From an uncultured Coriobacteriaceae bacterium (GTDB taxonomy: Bacteria > Actinomycetota > Coriobacteriia > Coriobacteriales > UMGS124): a stretch of 5,491 nt of DNA. A program made the position numbers and the translations under genes. The notes beneath the pieces are model-generated. The model made no database searches. It was not told the origin of the DNA and worked only from the letters and a program-made list of their open reading frames with translations. The stretch spans positions 1-5,491 of the forward strand of contig CACZRK010000259.1 of assembly GCA_902783515.1 (NCBI GenBank). The letters are read 5' to 3'. Shown piece after piece: positions 1 through 5,491 of this stretch (position 1 is its first letter; each line of letters starts with the position of its first letter).

Positions 1-139
1 GGCGGCAGAGCCGGAGGCTCCCGCGCAGGCCGCGCAGGCTGAGGCGGAGGTCGACGAGGCCGAGCGCGCACGCCGCGAGGCGGCGGCGAAGGCGGCGCGC
101 GAGTTCGCCGCCTCGCGGCGGTCGGGCACGGGCAAGTGA
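1..139 (+). CDS. C-terminal end of an unidentified protein (5' truncated by the window edge)
   Basis: Reading from base 2 gives 45 codons ending in TGA at 137-139. The visible tail is rich in Ala, Glu and Arg: a stretch of Ala-Glu-Pro-Gln residues, then a charged segment with alternating Glu/Arg/Ala/Lys that would form a helix, and a last segment ASRRSGTGK. It looks like a disordered or helical C-terminal extension, not a catalytic domain, so the family cannot be recognised. Coding is supported by the strong G/C bias at third positions and by the stop lying about 100 bases before a good terminator. The frame could be a chance opening in high-GC DNA, but the terminator and the convergent neighbour make a real gene end likely. 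Most of the gene lies outside the window to the left. Confidence 0.6.
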   Translation, partial: AAEPEAPAQAAQAEAEVDEAERARREAAAKAAREFAASRRSGTGK

Positions 140-200
140 GGGCGCGCCGCGGCCGTGCGATCGCGCGTCGTGACCAGGCGCGAGAGCCGGGTGCGCGTCA

Positions 201-218
201 TGCTACCAGCCGGTAGCA
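201..218. repeat. Short perfect inverted repeat between two convergent genes
   Basis: TGCTACC (201-207) pairs perfectly with GGTAGCA (212-218) around a 4-base loop, AGCC. It lies 62 bases after the stop of the left-hand gene and 18 bases before the larger terminator stem. It could be an accessory 3' hairpin protecting the transcript end or a protein-binding palindrome; there is no T tract after it, so it is not a terminator by itself. Confidence 0.45.
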
Positions 219-235
219 GATGAGTGGCGAACAAC

Positions 236-273
236 AAAGCGGGCCCGCGACCAAGAGGCTGCGGGCCCGCTTT
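236..273. terminator. Perfect 13-bp hairpin, probable bidirectional terminator
   Basis: AAAGCGGGCCCGC (236-248) is the exact reverse complement of GCGGGCCCGCTTT (261-273), with a 12-base loop. On the + strand the stem is followed by a short TTT then CG. On the - strand the descending side reads TTTGTTGTT, a better U-rich tail. It sits between the + strand gene ending at 139 and the - strand peptidase ending at 382, so it can end transcription from both sides. The distance from the peptidase stop (about 110 bases) is long but acceptable. Confidence 0.8.
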
Positions 274-381
274 CGTGGGGCGATGCACTGTGCCTGGGTG
301 CCTGGCCAGCGATGACGAAGACCGTGCGACGAGGGCCGTGCGGTAGCGGGACGGTAGCGGGCGGTTGCGCCCCTGCTTCGG

Positions 382-1464
382 CTAGAAGGTGGCGAGGACT
401 TCGGGCGTGAGCCTGGTGAGCGCCGCCACGGCGACGCGCACGGAGTTCTCCACGTCGTCGAGCGCGGCGATCGCGGTGCCGGAGTGGATGTAGCGGCAGG
501 GCACGCCGCTGACGACGCAGGGGATGCCCTCGTCCATGAGATGGGCGACGCCGCCGTCCGTCCCGCCGCCCGTGCGCACGGCGCCCTGCGCGGGCAGGCC
601 GGCGTCGACGGCGGCCTTGAGGACGAAGCGCTGGTAGCGCGGGTTCGTGATCATGCAGACGTCCGCGTAGCGGAACATCGGCCCCCGCTTGAGGCGGCAC
701 TGCATGTCGGCGGGAACGCCGAAGGTGTCGTCGGCGGGGGCGCCCTCGTACATGTAGCAGACGGCAGGCCTGAAGTGACGGACGCTCGCCGCGACGCCGC
801 GCTCGCCGACCTCCTCCTGGGCGCTCACGCTGGCGACGAAGTCAAACGGCAGGTCGTCGCGGGTGGCGAGCTCATGCAGCGTGAGGAGCATCGCCGCAAC
901 GCCCACGCGGCAGTCAAAGGCCTTGCCGAACAGCACGCGGTTGCGCTCGTCATAGGTCAGCCTCGTCGCGGGGACGACGGGCTCGCCGATGCCGACGCGG
1001 AAGTTCTCGACGGCGTCCTGCGCGCTCGCGGCGCCCACGTCGATCGTCATCTCGGGAATCTCGGTGCCGGCCTTCTCGGCCGCCGTCATGAAGTGCGGGG
1101 GCTTCACGCCCACGACGCCGGGGATCCAGTCGCCGTCGACGGTCCGGACGAGCACGTCCTGCCCGCCAAGTGACGCGCGCGCATACCCACCGAGCTGGAT
1201 GAACGTGAGGCAGCCGGTGTCGCGGACGGACTTCGTCATGAGGCCCACCTCGTCGCCGTGCGCGTCCAGCATGACGACGGGCTTGGTGCCCGTGAAGGTG
1301 TGCGGGGTGAGCCATCCGCACCGCAGCGAGTTGGTCTGCATCGTGGCAAACGGTTCGCAGAAGTCGCGGACGACGTCCAGCGTCTCGTCCTCGAATCCCG
1401 AGCAGGCGCGGGCGTTCGAGAGTGCCTCGACGAGGCGCACGACCTCCGAGTCGTTGAGGTCCAT
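382..1464 (-). CDS. M42-family metallo-aminopeptidase (glutamyl aminopeptidase/FrvX-like)
   Basis: The 360-residue product has the ordered motifs of M42 peptidases, cytoplasmic two-metal enzymes that trim N-terminal residues from peptides and usually assemble into dodecameric tetrahedra. Visible sites: AHGDE (His69 metal ligand, Asp71 catalytic), GKAFDCRVG (Asp184 bridging metal ligand), SAQEEVGERG (Glu217 general base, Glu218 ligand), Glu240 in MYEGAPADD, GGGTDGG (301-305 region) and RYIHS (His327 ligand). Residues about 75-170 between the first two motifs match the position of the family's inserted dimerisation domain. Length is normal (about 340-360). I chose the ATG at 1462-1464 because AGAAGGGAG lies about 9 bases upstream. 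A further in-frame ATG at 1531-1533 would add 23 basic residues outside the family fold. Oddities: Glu240 where many members have Asp, and DCR where most have DNR. Family confidence is high; the exact substrate cannot be told. Confidence 0.93.
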   Translation of the reverse strand: MDLNDSEVVRLVEALSNARACSGFEDETLDVVRDFCEPFATMQTNSLRCGWLTPHTFTGTKPVVMLDAHGDEVGLMTKSVRDTGCLTFIQLGGYARASLGGQDVLVRTVDGDWIPGVVGVKPPHFMTAAEKAGTEIPEMTIDVGAASAQDAVENFRVGIGEPVVPATRLTYDERNRVLFGKAFDCRVGVAAMLLTLHELATRDDLPFDFVASVSAQEEVGERGVAASVRHFRPAVCYMYEGAPADDTFGVPADMQCRLKRGPMFRYADVCMITNPRYQRFVLKAAVDAGLPAQGAVRTGGGTDGGVAHLMDEGIPCVVSGVPCRYIHSGTAIAALDDVENSVRVAVAALTRLTPEVLATF

Positions 1465-1531
1465 GGGTATGCGCTCCCTTCTCTTGCTCCCCGGCGCGTC
1501 GCGCGTCAGAGGGTGACGATGCTGCGCGCCC

Positions 1532-1574
1532 ATTGTAGGAGACGGTGACAGAAAGTGACCCGGTTGGGTACAAC
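1532..1574. promoter_or_regulatory. Putative divergent, overlapping promoters
   Basis: This small lower-GC island sits between the - strand peptidase and the + strand small protein. On the + strand, GTGACA (1545-1550; 5 of 6 matches to TTGACA) is 18 bases from TACAAC (1569-1574; 4 of 6 to TATAAT), placing a start about 145 bases before the small gene. On the - strand, TACAAT (complement of 1532-1537) is a good -10 box 68 bases before the peptidase start, but no good -35 is seen. Immediately right of it, ATACGTAT (1579-1586) is a perfect 8-bp palindrome. All are consensus matches by eye only. Confidence 0.35.
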
Positions 1575-1727
1575 AACCATACGTATTGGAAGAGAGTGTG
1601 TGCCGTCAAAGGGGCAGGCAAGCCCATGCGCCGCGACGCCGCGACGCGCGCCGTCGGAGCAGGGTCCGCCGATAGGGGTACACGCCGGGCCCGCCTCGGG
1701 ACGGGCGACAGAAGAAAGGGGTGCGTC

Positions 1728-1907
1728 ATGACGCTGTTCGGGATGACCGTACCGACGCCGGTCTTCTGGGTCATCGTCGCCGTCATCATCGTCGCGATCA
1801 TCGCCGCCATCGCGGTGCCGATCGCCAAGGGCTACAAGGACGAGATGAAGAAGACGGGCAAGTCAGGTAAGTCGGGCGCGAAGAAGTCCGCGTCCAAGAA
1901 GAGGTAG
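1728..1907 (+). CDS. Small single-pass membrane protein with lysine-rich tail (59 aa)
   Basis: The ATG at 1728 has a good ribosome binding site (GAAGAAAGGGG at 1711-1721, 6 bases upstream). The 59-residue product has a short N-terminus, one very hydrophobic segment at about residues 12-32 (Phe/Trp then Val, Ile and Ala), and a tail from residue 34 onward that is strongly basic (Lys, Ser, Gly; about 13 Lys/Arg, ending KKR). By the positive-inside rule the tail should be cytoplasmic, giving N-out/C-in topology. No known domain is recognised. The open frame continues upstream to 1545, but that part is Arg/Gly-rich, lacks a ribosome site and crosses the likely promoter, so I reject the longer form. 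It is a single gene with its own terminator at 1993-2040. The tail might contact nucleic acid, ribosomes or acidic lipids, but that is a guess; it may also be a small membrane-stabilising peptide. Confidence 0.75.
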   Translation: MTLFGMTVPTPVFWVIVAVIIVAIIAAIAVPIAKGYKDEMKKTGKSGKSGAKKSASKKR

Positions 1908-1992
1908 CGGTCGCGCCCTCCACGCCGCGATGCGTCGGCGTGCCCTGTGGCGGCGCCGCACGAGCGCACGTCCACGTCGAGACTCCCTTGGG

Positions 1993-2040
1993 ACGACGAA
2001 GGCCTGGCACCTGCGGGTTGCCAGGTCTTCGTCGTTTCTG
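1993..2040 (+). terminator. Strong rho-independent terminator after the small membrane protein gene
   Basis: Bases 1993-2009 pair with 2019-2035 as a 17-bp stem with one G-U wobble and a 9-base loop, followed by TTCTGTT. It lies 85 bases after the stop at 1907. The descending arm begins TGCCAGG and ends CGTCGT. The long stem and U-rich tail make this the best terminator in the window, and it separates the small gene from the adhesin region. Confidence 0.85.
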
Positions 2041-2246
2041 TTGCGTGAGACTTCGGGGGCCGCTCACGCCCTTGGGCGGGCGTCGGACGACGCCGGTTCT
2101 CCCTCGGCGAGCGGCATGGCCGAGCATATGAGCGCACGGCGCGGATGCAACGTGATCCCGCGAAGCAATAGCTATGGGATTTCACCACAAAATGATCAAT
2201 AAAGGCAGTTCTGCGGTGCGCAACAAGGTGCTACCGGAGCTGCATA

Positions 2247-2279
2247 CATGCGGCAACCGTATGGCAACCATACGGCAAC
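2247..2279. repeat. Three head-to-tail 11-bp repeats, operator-like
   Basis: The units are CATGCGGCAAC (2247-2257), CGTATGGCAAC (2258-2268) and CATACGGCAAC (2269-2279), consensus CRTRYGGCAAC (on the other strand GTTGCCRYAYG). Their 11-base period is close to one DNA helix turn, so GGCAAC boxes face the same side. Units 2 and 3 also create a perfect inverted repeat, CCGTATGG-CAA-CCATACGG (2257-2275). This architecture fits cooperative binding of a regulator; the protein is unknown. It is about 330 bases before the adhesin start. Confidence 0.65.
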
Positions 2280-2391
2280 TGCAGGTAAAAGGCGCTGTTC
2301 GTGGACTAGGGGCGCAAGGGGACGCGCTGGGTGCGGCATGAGCACGAGACCGTGCGAGCGCATATCCGGGCCGTGCATGATGCGATAAGCG

Positions 2392-2407
2392 TTCGTTACT
2401 AAACGAA
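2392..2407. promoter_or_regulatory. Palindromic operator-like site
   Basis: TTCGTT (2392-2397) and AACGAA (2402-2407) form a perfect inverted repeat around ACTA, 16 bases in all and A/T-rich for this genome. The size and symmetry fit a dimeric helix-turn-helix regulator of TetR or similar type. It lies about 200 bases upstream of the adhesin start. No protein can be assigned. Confidence 0.4.
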
Positions 2408-2465
2408 TTCTAATGGACTGTGGTGCGTGTACCACCAAAAGCGGTATTGAACGCCGTGATTCGGC

Positions 2466-2497
2466 TTGATAGACAACGGAATAGGCTGGCGTAATCT
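2466..2497 (+). promoter_or_regulatory. Weak candidate promoter for the adhesin gene
   Basis: TAGACA (2470-2475; overlapping TTGATA at 2466-2471) is 16 bases from TAATCT (2492-2497), which would start transcription near 2504. A competing reading uses TTGAAC (2447-2452) as -35 with a poor -10 near 2470, starting near 2482. The choice matters because only the earlier start would put the whole 2501-2560 fold into the RNA. Confidence 0.25.
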
Positions 2498-2500
2498 CTC

Positions 2501-2560
2501 GCGGGGCTCTGATGCCCGCGGGTGCGCCGATCCGAAGTCCCGAAGGAAGGAGCCGCGGGC
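2501..2560 (+). promoter_or_regulatory. GC-rich 5' leader with two mutually exclusive hairpins
   Basis: GCGGG (2501-2505) can pair with CCCGC (2515-2519) around a 9-base loop. The same CCCGC is part of GCCCGCGG (2514-2521), which pairs perfectly over 8 bp with CCGCGGGC (2553-2560). Both folds cannot form at once. The enclosed loop contains two CCGAAG repeats and an AGGAAGGAG purine run (2543-2551) that the larger hairpin would hold in its loop. It resembles an attenuator-like or riboswitch-like leader, but matches no riboswitch family I can recognise. Confidence 0.35.
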
Positions 2561-2607
2561 CCATATGCCGCTTGGGTCGCGCGAGGAGCCGAGTGAACGG
2601 AGTCGCC

Positions 2608-5491
2608 ATGAACAGTCCCAGAGTTGTCGCGAGGCCGGGAGGCGCAACGCCTCCACGCCTGCTGGCACAGCTTCTGATCGCCCTTGTCGTCGCGCTGTCG
2701 GCGATCGTCGCCGCAGGCGTCGTCTCGCCCGCGGCCGCGCTCGCCGAGGAGCCGAGCGTGCCGAAGACCAGCAAGACGCTTACCGACAACGGTGACGGCA
2801 CCTACCTGCTGAACCTGAGCGTGACCGGCGCGGCGAGCATGTCCACCGAGCACACGAAGGCGAACGTCGTCATCGTCATGGACGTCTCCGGATCCATGAA
2901 CTCCCACGACGCGAGCGCGACCGGTGGCTACGGCGTGTCCAACGGCTCGTACATCGAGCTCTACGACGCAGGCGGCAATCGCGTCGCCGATGGCTACACG
3001 GGCACCGTGTACTATCGGAACTGGCAAGGAAACCTTCGCGTCTACTACGGCACGCGCTACACGATCCAGACGCGGCTCGACATCGCGAAGAGTGCGACTG
3101 ACAGCCTCGTCAGGACGCTCGCCGCGAACAACACGTCGGCGGACGACGACACCGTGGAGATCACGTTTGAGACGTTCGCCAGCTACGCGAACACGGACGC
3201 GAGCTCCTATGGCACGTGGTACGCCGGAGACGACATGTCCGACCTGCTGAGCGCGATCAACGGCCTGAGCGCGGAGGGCGGCACGAACTGGGACGACGCC
3301 CTGCACGACGCGACGGCGGTGGCGCAGGCGAAGGACGACGGTGACCCCACCTACTACATCTTCGTCTCCGACGGCGACCCGACGTTCTACATGAACAGCT
3401 CGCACACGCAGCGGTACGGGAACGGCAGCGACACGACGTCCAACGAGCTCAACGCCGCGTATGCCGAGGCGGACACGATCAGCGGCAACGGCTATCACTT
3501 CTATGGCGTCGGCGCCTTCGGCACCGTTGACACCATGCGGGAGCTCTCGAACCGCGCGGGCGGCGCGTACTACAGCGCTACGGACTCCGCCAGCCTCAAC
3601 GAGGCCTTCGCGGAGATCATCAGCTCCATCACGAACTCGGCGAACTTCCAGAACGTCAAGGTGACCGACGGCGTCACCGCCGGCACGTCCAGCGTCGTCC
3701 TCTCCTCGGGGGCGGGCGCCACGGACTTCATGTACACGATCACGGGGCCGGACGGGATCGCCCACGTGGTCGTCCTTGGCGAGGACGGGACGATCGCGAC
3801 CGTCGACGGCGGCACGTCCGAGCTGAGCCTCACCGACATGGCAGGAAACACGCTCACGCTCGCGCCGGGGCGGGCGTTCCCGGCGGCCACGGCATCCGAC
3901 GGCACGGTGCAGTGGGACCTCTCGTCGCTCGGGCAGCTGCTTGACGGCTACACCTACACGGTCAGCTTCATGGTCTGGCCGAGCCAGGATGCGTACGACA
4001 CGATCGCCAAGCTTCAGAACGGCATCCTGACATGGGACGAGGTCGATCAGACGCAGTTCACACGGGCGCAGGGCGCTGACGGCACGTACGCCTACGCGCT
4101 CAAGACGAACACGGACGCCAGCGTCTCCTACACGGCCGTGAAGACCAAGGACGGCGAAGTCATCTCCTCCACGGACGGCACCGCGCAGTTTGACGACGTC
4201 CCGGCCATCACGCTGCGCAGCACGACCATGGACGTCCAGAAGGCGTGGGTCGGCGAGCCGTCCACGGGCACGGCGGTCGAGCTCGAGCTCTACGTGGACG
4301 GCGTCGCCACGGGCAAGACCTTCCAGCTGAGCGCGGAGAACGACTGGCGCGCGACGGCGTACATCGCCCCCGGCCTGACGGTGAGCGGCAAGACGCTGGA
4401 GCTTGGCCACGACTACACCCTGGTCGAGACGAGCGCCGAGGACTACAACTACCAGTTCGTGTCCGGCACGTCGCACCCGATGCTGGTGGACAGCGCCACC
4501 GAGATCACCAACCCCGACGGCACGAGCGCCTCGGTCCTCGTTGGCACGAATGTGCACAAGAGCACGCTCGACATCGTCAAGGAGGTCACCGACATAAGCT
4601 CCGATGCGAGCATGGACGCGGACACGACGTTCGCCTACGACGTCCAGGTGACGACCGCCGACGACGGCGACGCATACTTCGCGGTCTACGACGCTGACGG
4701 CGACATGGTCACGGACGCGGCGCGCGTCACCGGCGCCACGCAGCAGACGCAGGACGGCGCCGTGACCGGCGTCTGGGTGATGACCTCGGGCGACACGGTC
4801 ACCGTGCGGATCAAGGGGGGCGAGCGCGTCCACTTCGCCGGCCTCCTCAGCGGGTCCACGTACACCGTGACGGAGAAGGACATCCCGACGGGCTACGCGG
4901 TCACGTCTGTCCTGAACGATGGCGCCGACGCGACCACCGACGTCGCGGCCGGGACCACGGCGGGCACGATCGCCCAGGCCAACGCCGCGTACGCCGTCGT
5001 GTACACCAACACGTACGACGCCGCCGTCCTCAGCGAGGGCACGGGCAACCCCCTGCAGGTCACCAAGGCCGTCACCGGGCGCGACGCGACCGAGGCGTTC
5101 GATTTCGCGCTGACGCCCGACGCAACGACGCAGGCCGCGATCGCGCGGGGCGACGTCAAGGTCGCCGACGGCGCGCTCGCCGCGACGACGAGCGACGCGA
5201 TCGCGCAGGGTGCGACCGAGACCGTGAGCTTCGGCAAGGTGACCTTCTACAAGGAGGGCACGTACGTCTTCACGGCGGACGAGACCACCGAGAAGTCCGA
5301 CGAGGGTTGGACGTACGACACGAGCACCAAGGACATCACGGTGACGGTTGCGAAGGACGACACCGGCAAGCTGGTGGCAACCGTCGAGGGCAACGACCCG
5401 ACCTTCACCAACGCGTACGAGGCCCAGCCCGTGACCCTGACCGGCGACACCGCGCTGAGGGCCACCAAGGCCGTCACCGGCCGCGACGCGA
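2608..5491 (+). CDS. Secreted VWA-domain surface adhesin / pilus-tip-like protein with isopeptide Ig-like domains (3' truncated by the window edge)
   Basis: ATG at 2608 follows ACGGAG by 5 bases; 961 codons are open to the window end. Residues 1-46 are a signal peptide (hydrophobic core about 18-46, cleavage after ALA before EE). Residues about 86-342 are a VWA domain with a complete MIDAS: DVSGSM (Asp92, Ser94, Ser96), Thr226 in GGTNWDDAL and Asp255 in VSDGDP. A 58-residue Tyr/Gly-rich insert (98-155) lies between MIDAS and the first helix. Residues 346-535 are a beta-rich linker ending in a VWPSQDAYD-type strand. Residues 540-650 are CnaB-like (Lys545, Glu607, Asn648 or Asn635). Residues 652-803 are DUF7601-like (Lys658, Glu756, Asn801). 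Residues 816-937 are an FctA/Spy0128-type pilin repeat (Lys820, Glu892, Asn935), and a second copy starts at about 944. No cysteine is present, so stability probably comes from Lys-Asn isopeptide bonds. An LPXTG sorting signal is expected beyond the window. It probably binds host or partner-cell ligands; the ligand is unknown. Confidence 0.92.
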   Translation, partial: MNSPRVVARPGGATPPRLLAQLLIALVVALSAIVAAGVVSPAAALAEEPSVPKTSKTLTDNGDGTYLLNLSVTGAASMSTEHTKANVVIVMDVSGSMNSHDASATGGYGVSNGSYIELYDAGGNRVADGYTGTVYYRNWQGNLRVYYGTRYTIQTRLDIAKSATDSLVRTLAANNTSADDDTVEITFETFASYANTDASSYGTWYAGDDMSDLLSAINGLSAEGGTNWDDALHDATAVAQAKDDGDPTYYIFVSDGDPTFYMNSSHTQRYGNGSDTTSNELNAAYAEADTISGNGYHFYGVGAFGTVDTMRELSNRAGGAYYSATDSASLNEAFAEIISSITNSANFQNVKVTDGVTAGTSSVVLSSGAGATDFMYTITGPDGIAHVVVLGEDGTIATVDGGTSELSLTDMAGNTLTLAPGRAFPAATASDGTVQWDLSSLGQLLDGYTYTVSFMVWPSQDAYDTIAKLQNGILTWDEVDQTQFTRAQGADGTYAYALKTNTDASVSYTAVKTKDGEVISSTDGTAQFDDVPAITLRSTTMDVQKAWVGEPSTGTAVELELYVDGVATGKTFQLSAENDWRATAYIAPGLTVSGKTLELGHDYTLVETSAEDYNYQFVSGTSHPMLVDSATEITNPDGTSASVLVGTNVHKSTLDIVKEVTDISSDASMDADTTFAYDVQVTTADDGDAYFAVYDADGDMVTDAARVTGATQQTQDGAVTGVWVMTSGDTVTVRIKGGERVHFAGLLSGSTYTVTEKDIPTGYAVTSVLNDGADATTDVAAGTTAGTIAQANAAYAVVYTNTYDAAVLSEGTGNPLQVTKAVTGRDATEAFDFALTPDATTQAAIARGDVKVADGALAATTSDAIAQGATETVSFGKVTFYKEGTYVFTADETTEKSDEGWTYDTSTKDITVTVAKDDTGKLVATVEGNDPTFTNAYEAQPVTLTGDTALRATKAVTGRDA
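5061..5491 (+). repeat. Intragenic pilin-domain repeat, period 402 bp (second copy truncated)
   Basis: The 29 bases at 5061-5089 recur at 5463-5491 with a single mismatch (G to C), 402 bases (134 codons) apart in the same frame. They encode TKAVTGRDA, the first strand of the isopeptide pilin domain that carries the bond-forming Lys. The adhesin therefore contains a tandem array of near-identical stalk domains; how many lie beyond the edge cannot be seen. Confidence 0.8.

Larger units (their letters stand above)
2041..2607. other. Long non-coding upstream region of the adhesin gene
   Basis: No convincing gene lies in these 567 bases; the short open frames found here lack ribosome sites and family similarity. 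The left part (2041-2160) is GC-rich with a 6-bp hairpin (CTCGGC 2103-2108 / GCCGAG 2119-2124). From about 2160 to 2500 the sequence becomes clearly richer in A/T than anything else in the window. It holds the 11-bp tandem repeats, two small hairpins (GCACG 2342-2346 / CGTGC 2351-2355; GTGGT 2420-2424 / ACCAC 2431-2435), a 16-bp palindrome and a possible promoter. The last 100 bases are a GC-rich structured leader. The whole looks like a regulatory region. Confidence 0.6.

Noticed and set aside
484..1173. A 229-codon + strand frame inside the peptidase gene
   Set aside because: Antisense shadow of the M42 gene, His/Ala/Arg-rich with no family features.
1465..1533. Longer N-terminus for the M42 peptidase (ATG at 1531-1533)
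   Set aside because: It adds 23 residues not found in the family, the upstream ATG overlaps the -10-like TACAAT, and the internal ATG at 1462-1464 has a good ribosome site.
1545..1727. Longer N-terminus for the small membrane protein
   Set aside because: The extension is Arg/Gly/Ala-rich, has no ribosome site and runs through the likely promoter, while the ATG at 1728 has a strong one.
950..1828. A 292-codon - strand frame spanning the peptidase 5' end and the divergent region
   Set aside because: It overlaps the peptidase in another frame, is Arg-rich and crosses the small gene; no ribosome site or motif supports it.
2480..2607. Known riboswitch (cyclic di-GMP-I, cobalamin, c-di-AMP) in the adhesin leader
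   Set aside because: The conserved core words of these classes, such as GACGCAAAGC, a GCCACTG-type B12 box or GGGTGAAT, are not present.
2196..2801. A - strand 201-codon frame with a signal-peptide-like start
   Set aside because: It begins antisense to the adhesin signal region, where hydrophobic codons on the opposite strand arise by chance; the rest is unstructured and crosses the regulatory sites.
2410..4833. An 807-codon open frame on the - strand
   Set aside because: It lies antisense to the adhesin in a register that stays open because of the G/C third-position bias. Its product is Arg/Val/Gly-rich with no recognisable domain, whereas the + strand frame has a signal peptide, MIDAS and pilin motifs.
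1..5491. tRNA, rRNA, CRISPR array, insertion sequence or transposase
   Set aside because: No cloverleaf with a TTCRANNC arm, no spaced identical repeats with unique spacers, and no transposase frame or terminal repeats were found by eye.

Overview
The window is high-GC bacterial DNA. Dense NNC/NNG codon use, Shine-Dalgarno sites and a secreted von Willebrand A (VWA) adhesin followed by CnaB-like and streptococcal-pilin-like modules point to a Gram-positive actinobacterium. The best guess is class Coriobacteriia (Olsenella/Atopobiaceae-like). That placement is an inference from domain style and composition; no marker gene is present.

Layout. Bases 1-139 are the last 45 codons of a + strand gene of unknown function with an Ala/Glu-rich tail. 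Bases 140-381 are a convergent intergenic region with a perfect 13-bp terminator hairpin (236-273). Bases 382-1464 (- strand) encode a 360-residue M42-family metallo-aminopeptidase. Bases 1465-1727 are a divergent promoter region. Bases 1728-1907 (+) encode a 59-residue protein with one membrane segment and a lysine-rich tail, followed by a strong 17-bp terminator hairpin (1993-2040).

Bases 2041-2607 hold no convincing gene but carry several regulatory-looking structures: three head-to-tail 11-bp repeats (2247-2279) containing a perfect inverted repeat, a 16-bp palindrome (2392-2407), and a GC-rich leader with two mutually exclusive RNA pairings (2501-2560). From 2608 to the right edge runs one open frame of 961 codons with no stop. 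It encodes a large secreted cell-surface adhesin or pilus-tip protein: signal peptide, VWA domain with an intact MIDAS metal site, a linker domain, two CnaB/DUF7601-like domains, one complete FctA/Spy0128-type isopeptide domain, and the first residues of a second copy 402 bp later.

How the parts work together. The M42 peptidase is a cytoplasmic housekeeping enzyme. The small membrane protein has its own ribosome binding site and terminator. The adhesin has an unusually long upstream region with structured sites, suggesting regulated expression. No common operon is evident: each gene appears to be its own transcription unit. The most interesting material is the adhesin and its upstream control region; no clearly new multi-gene system is visible.
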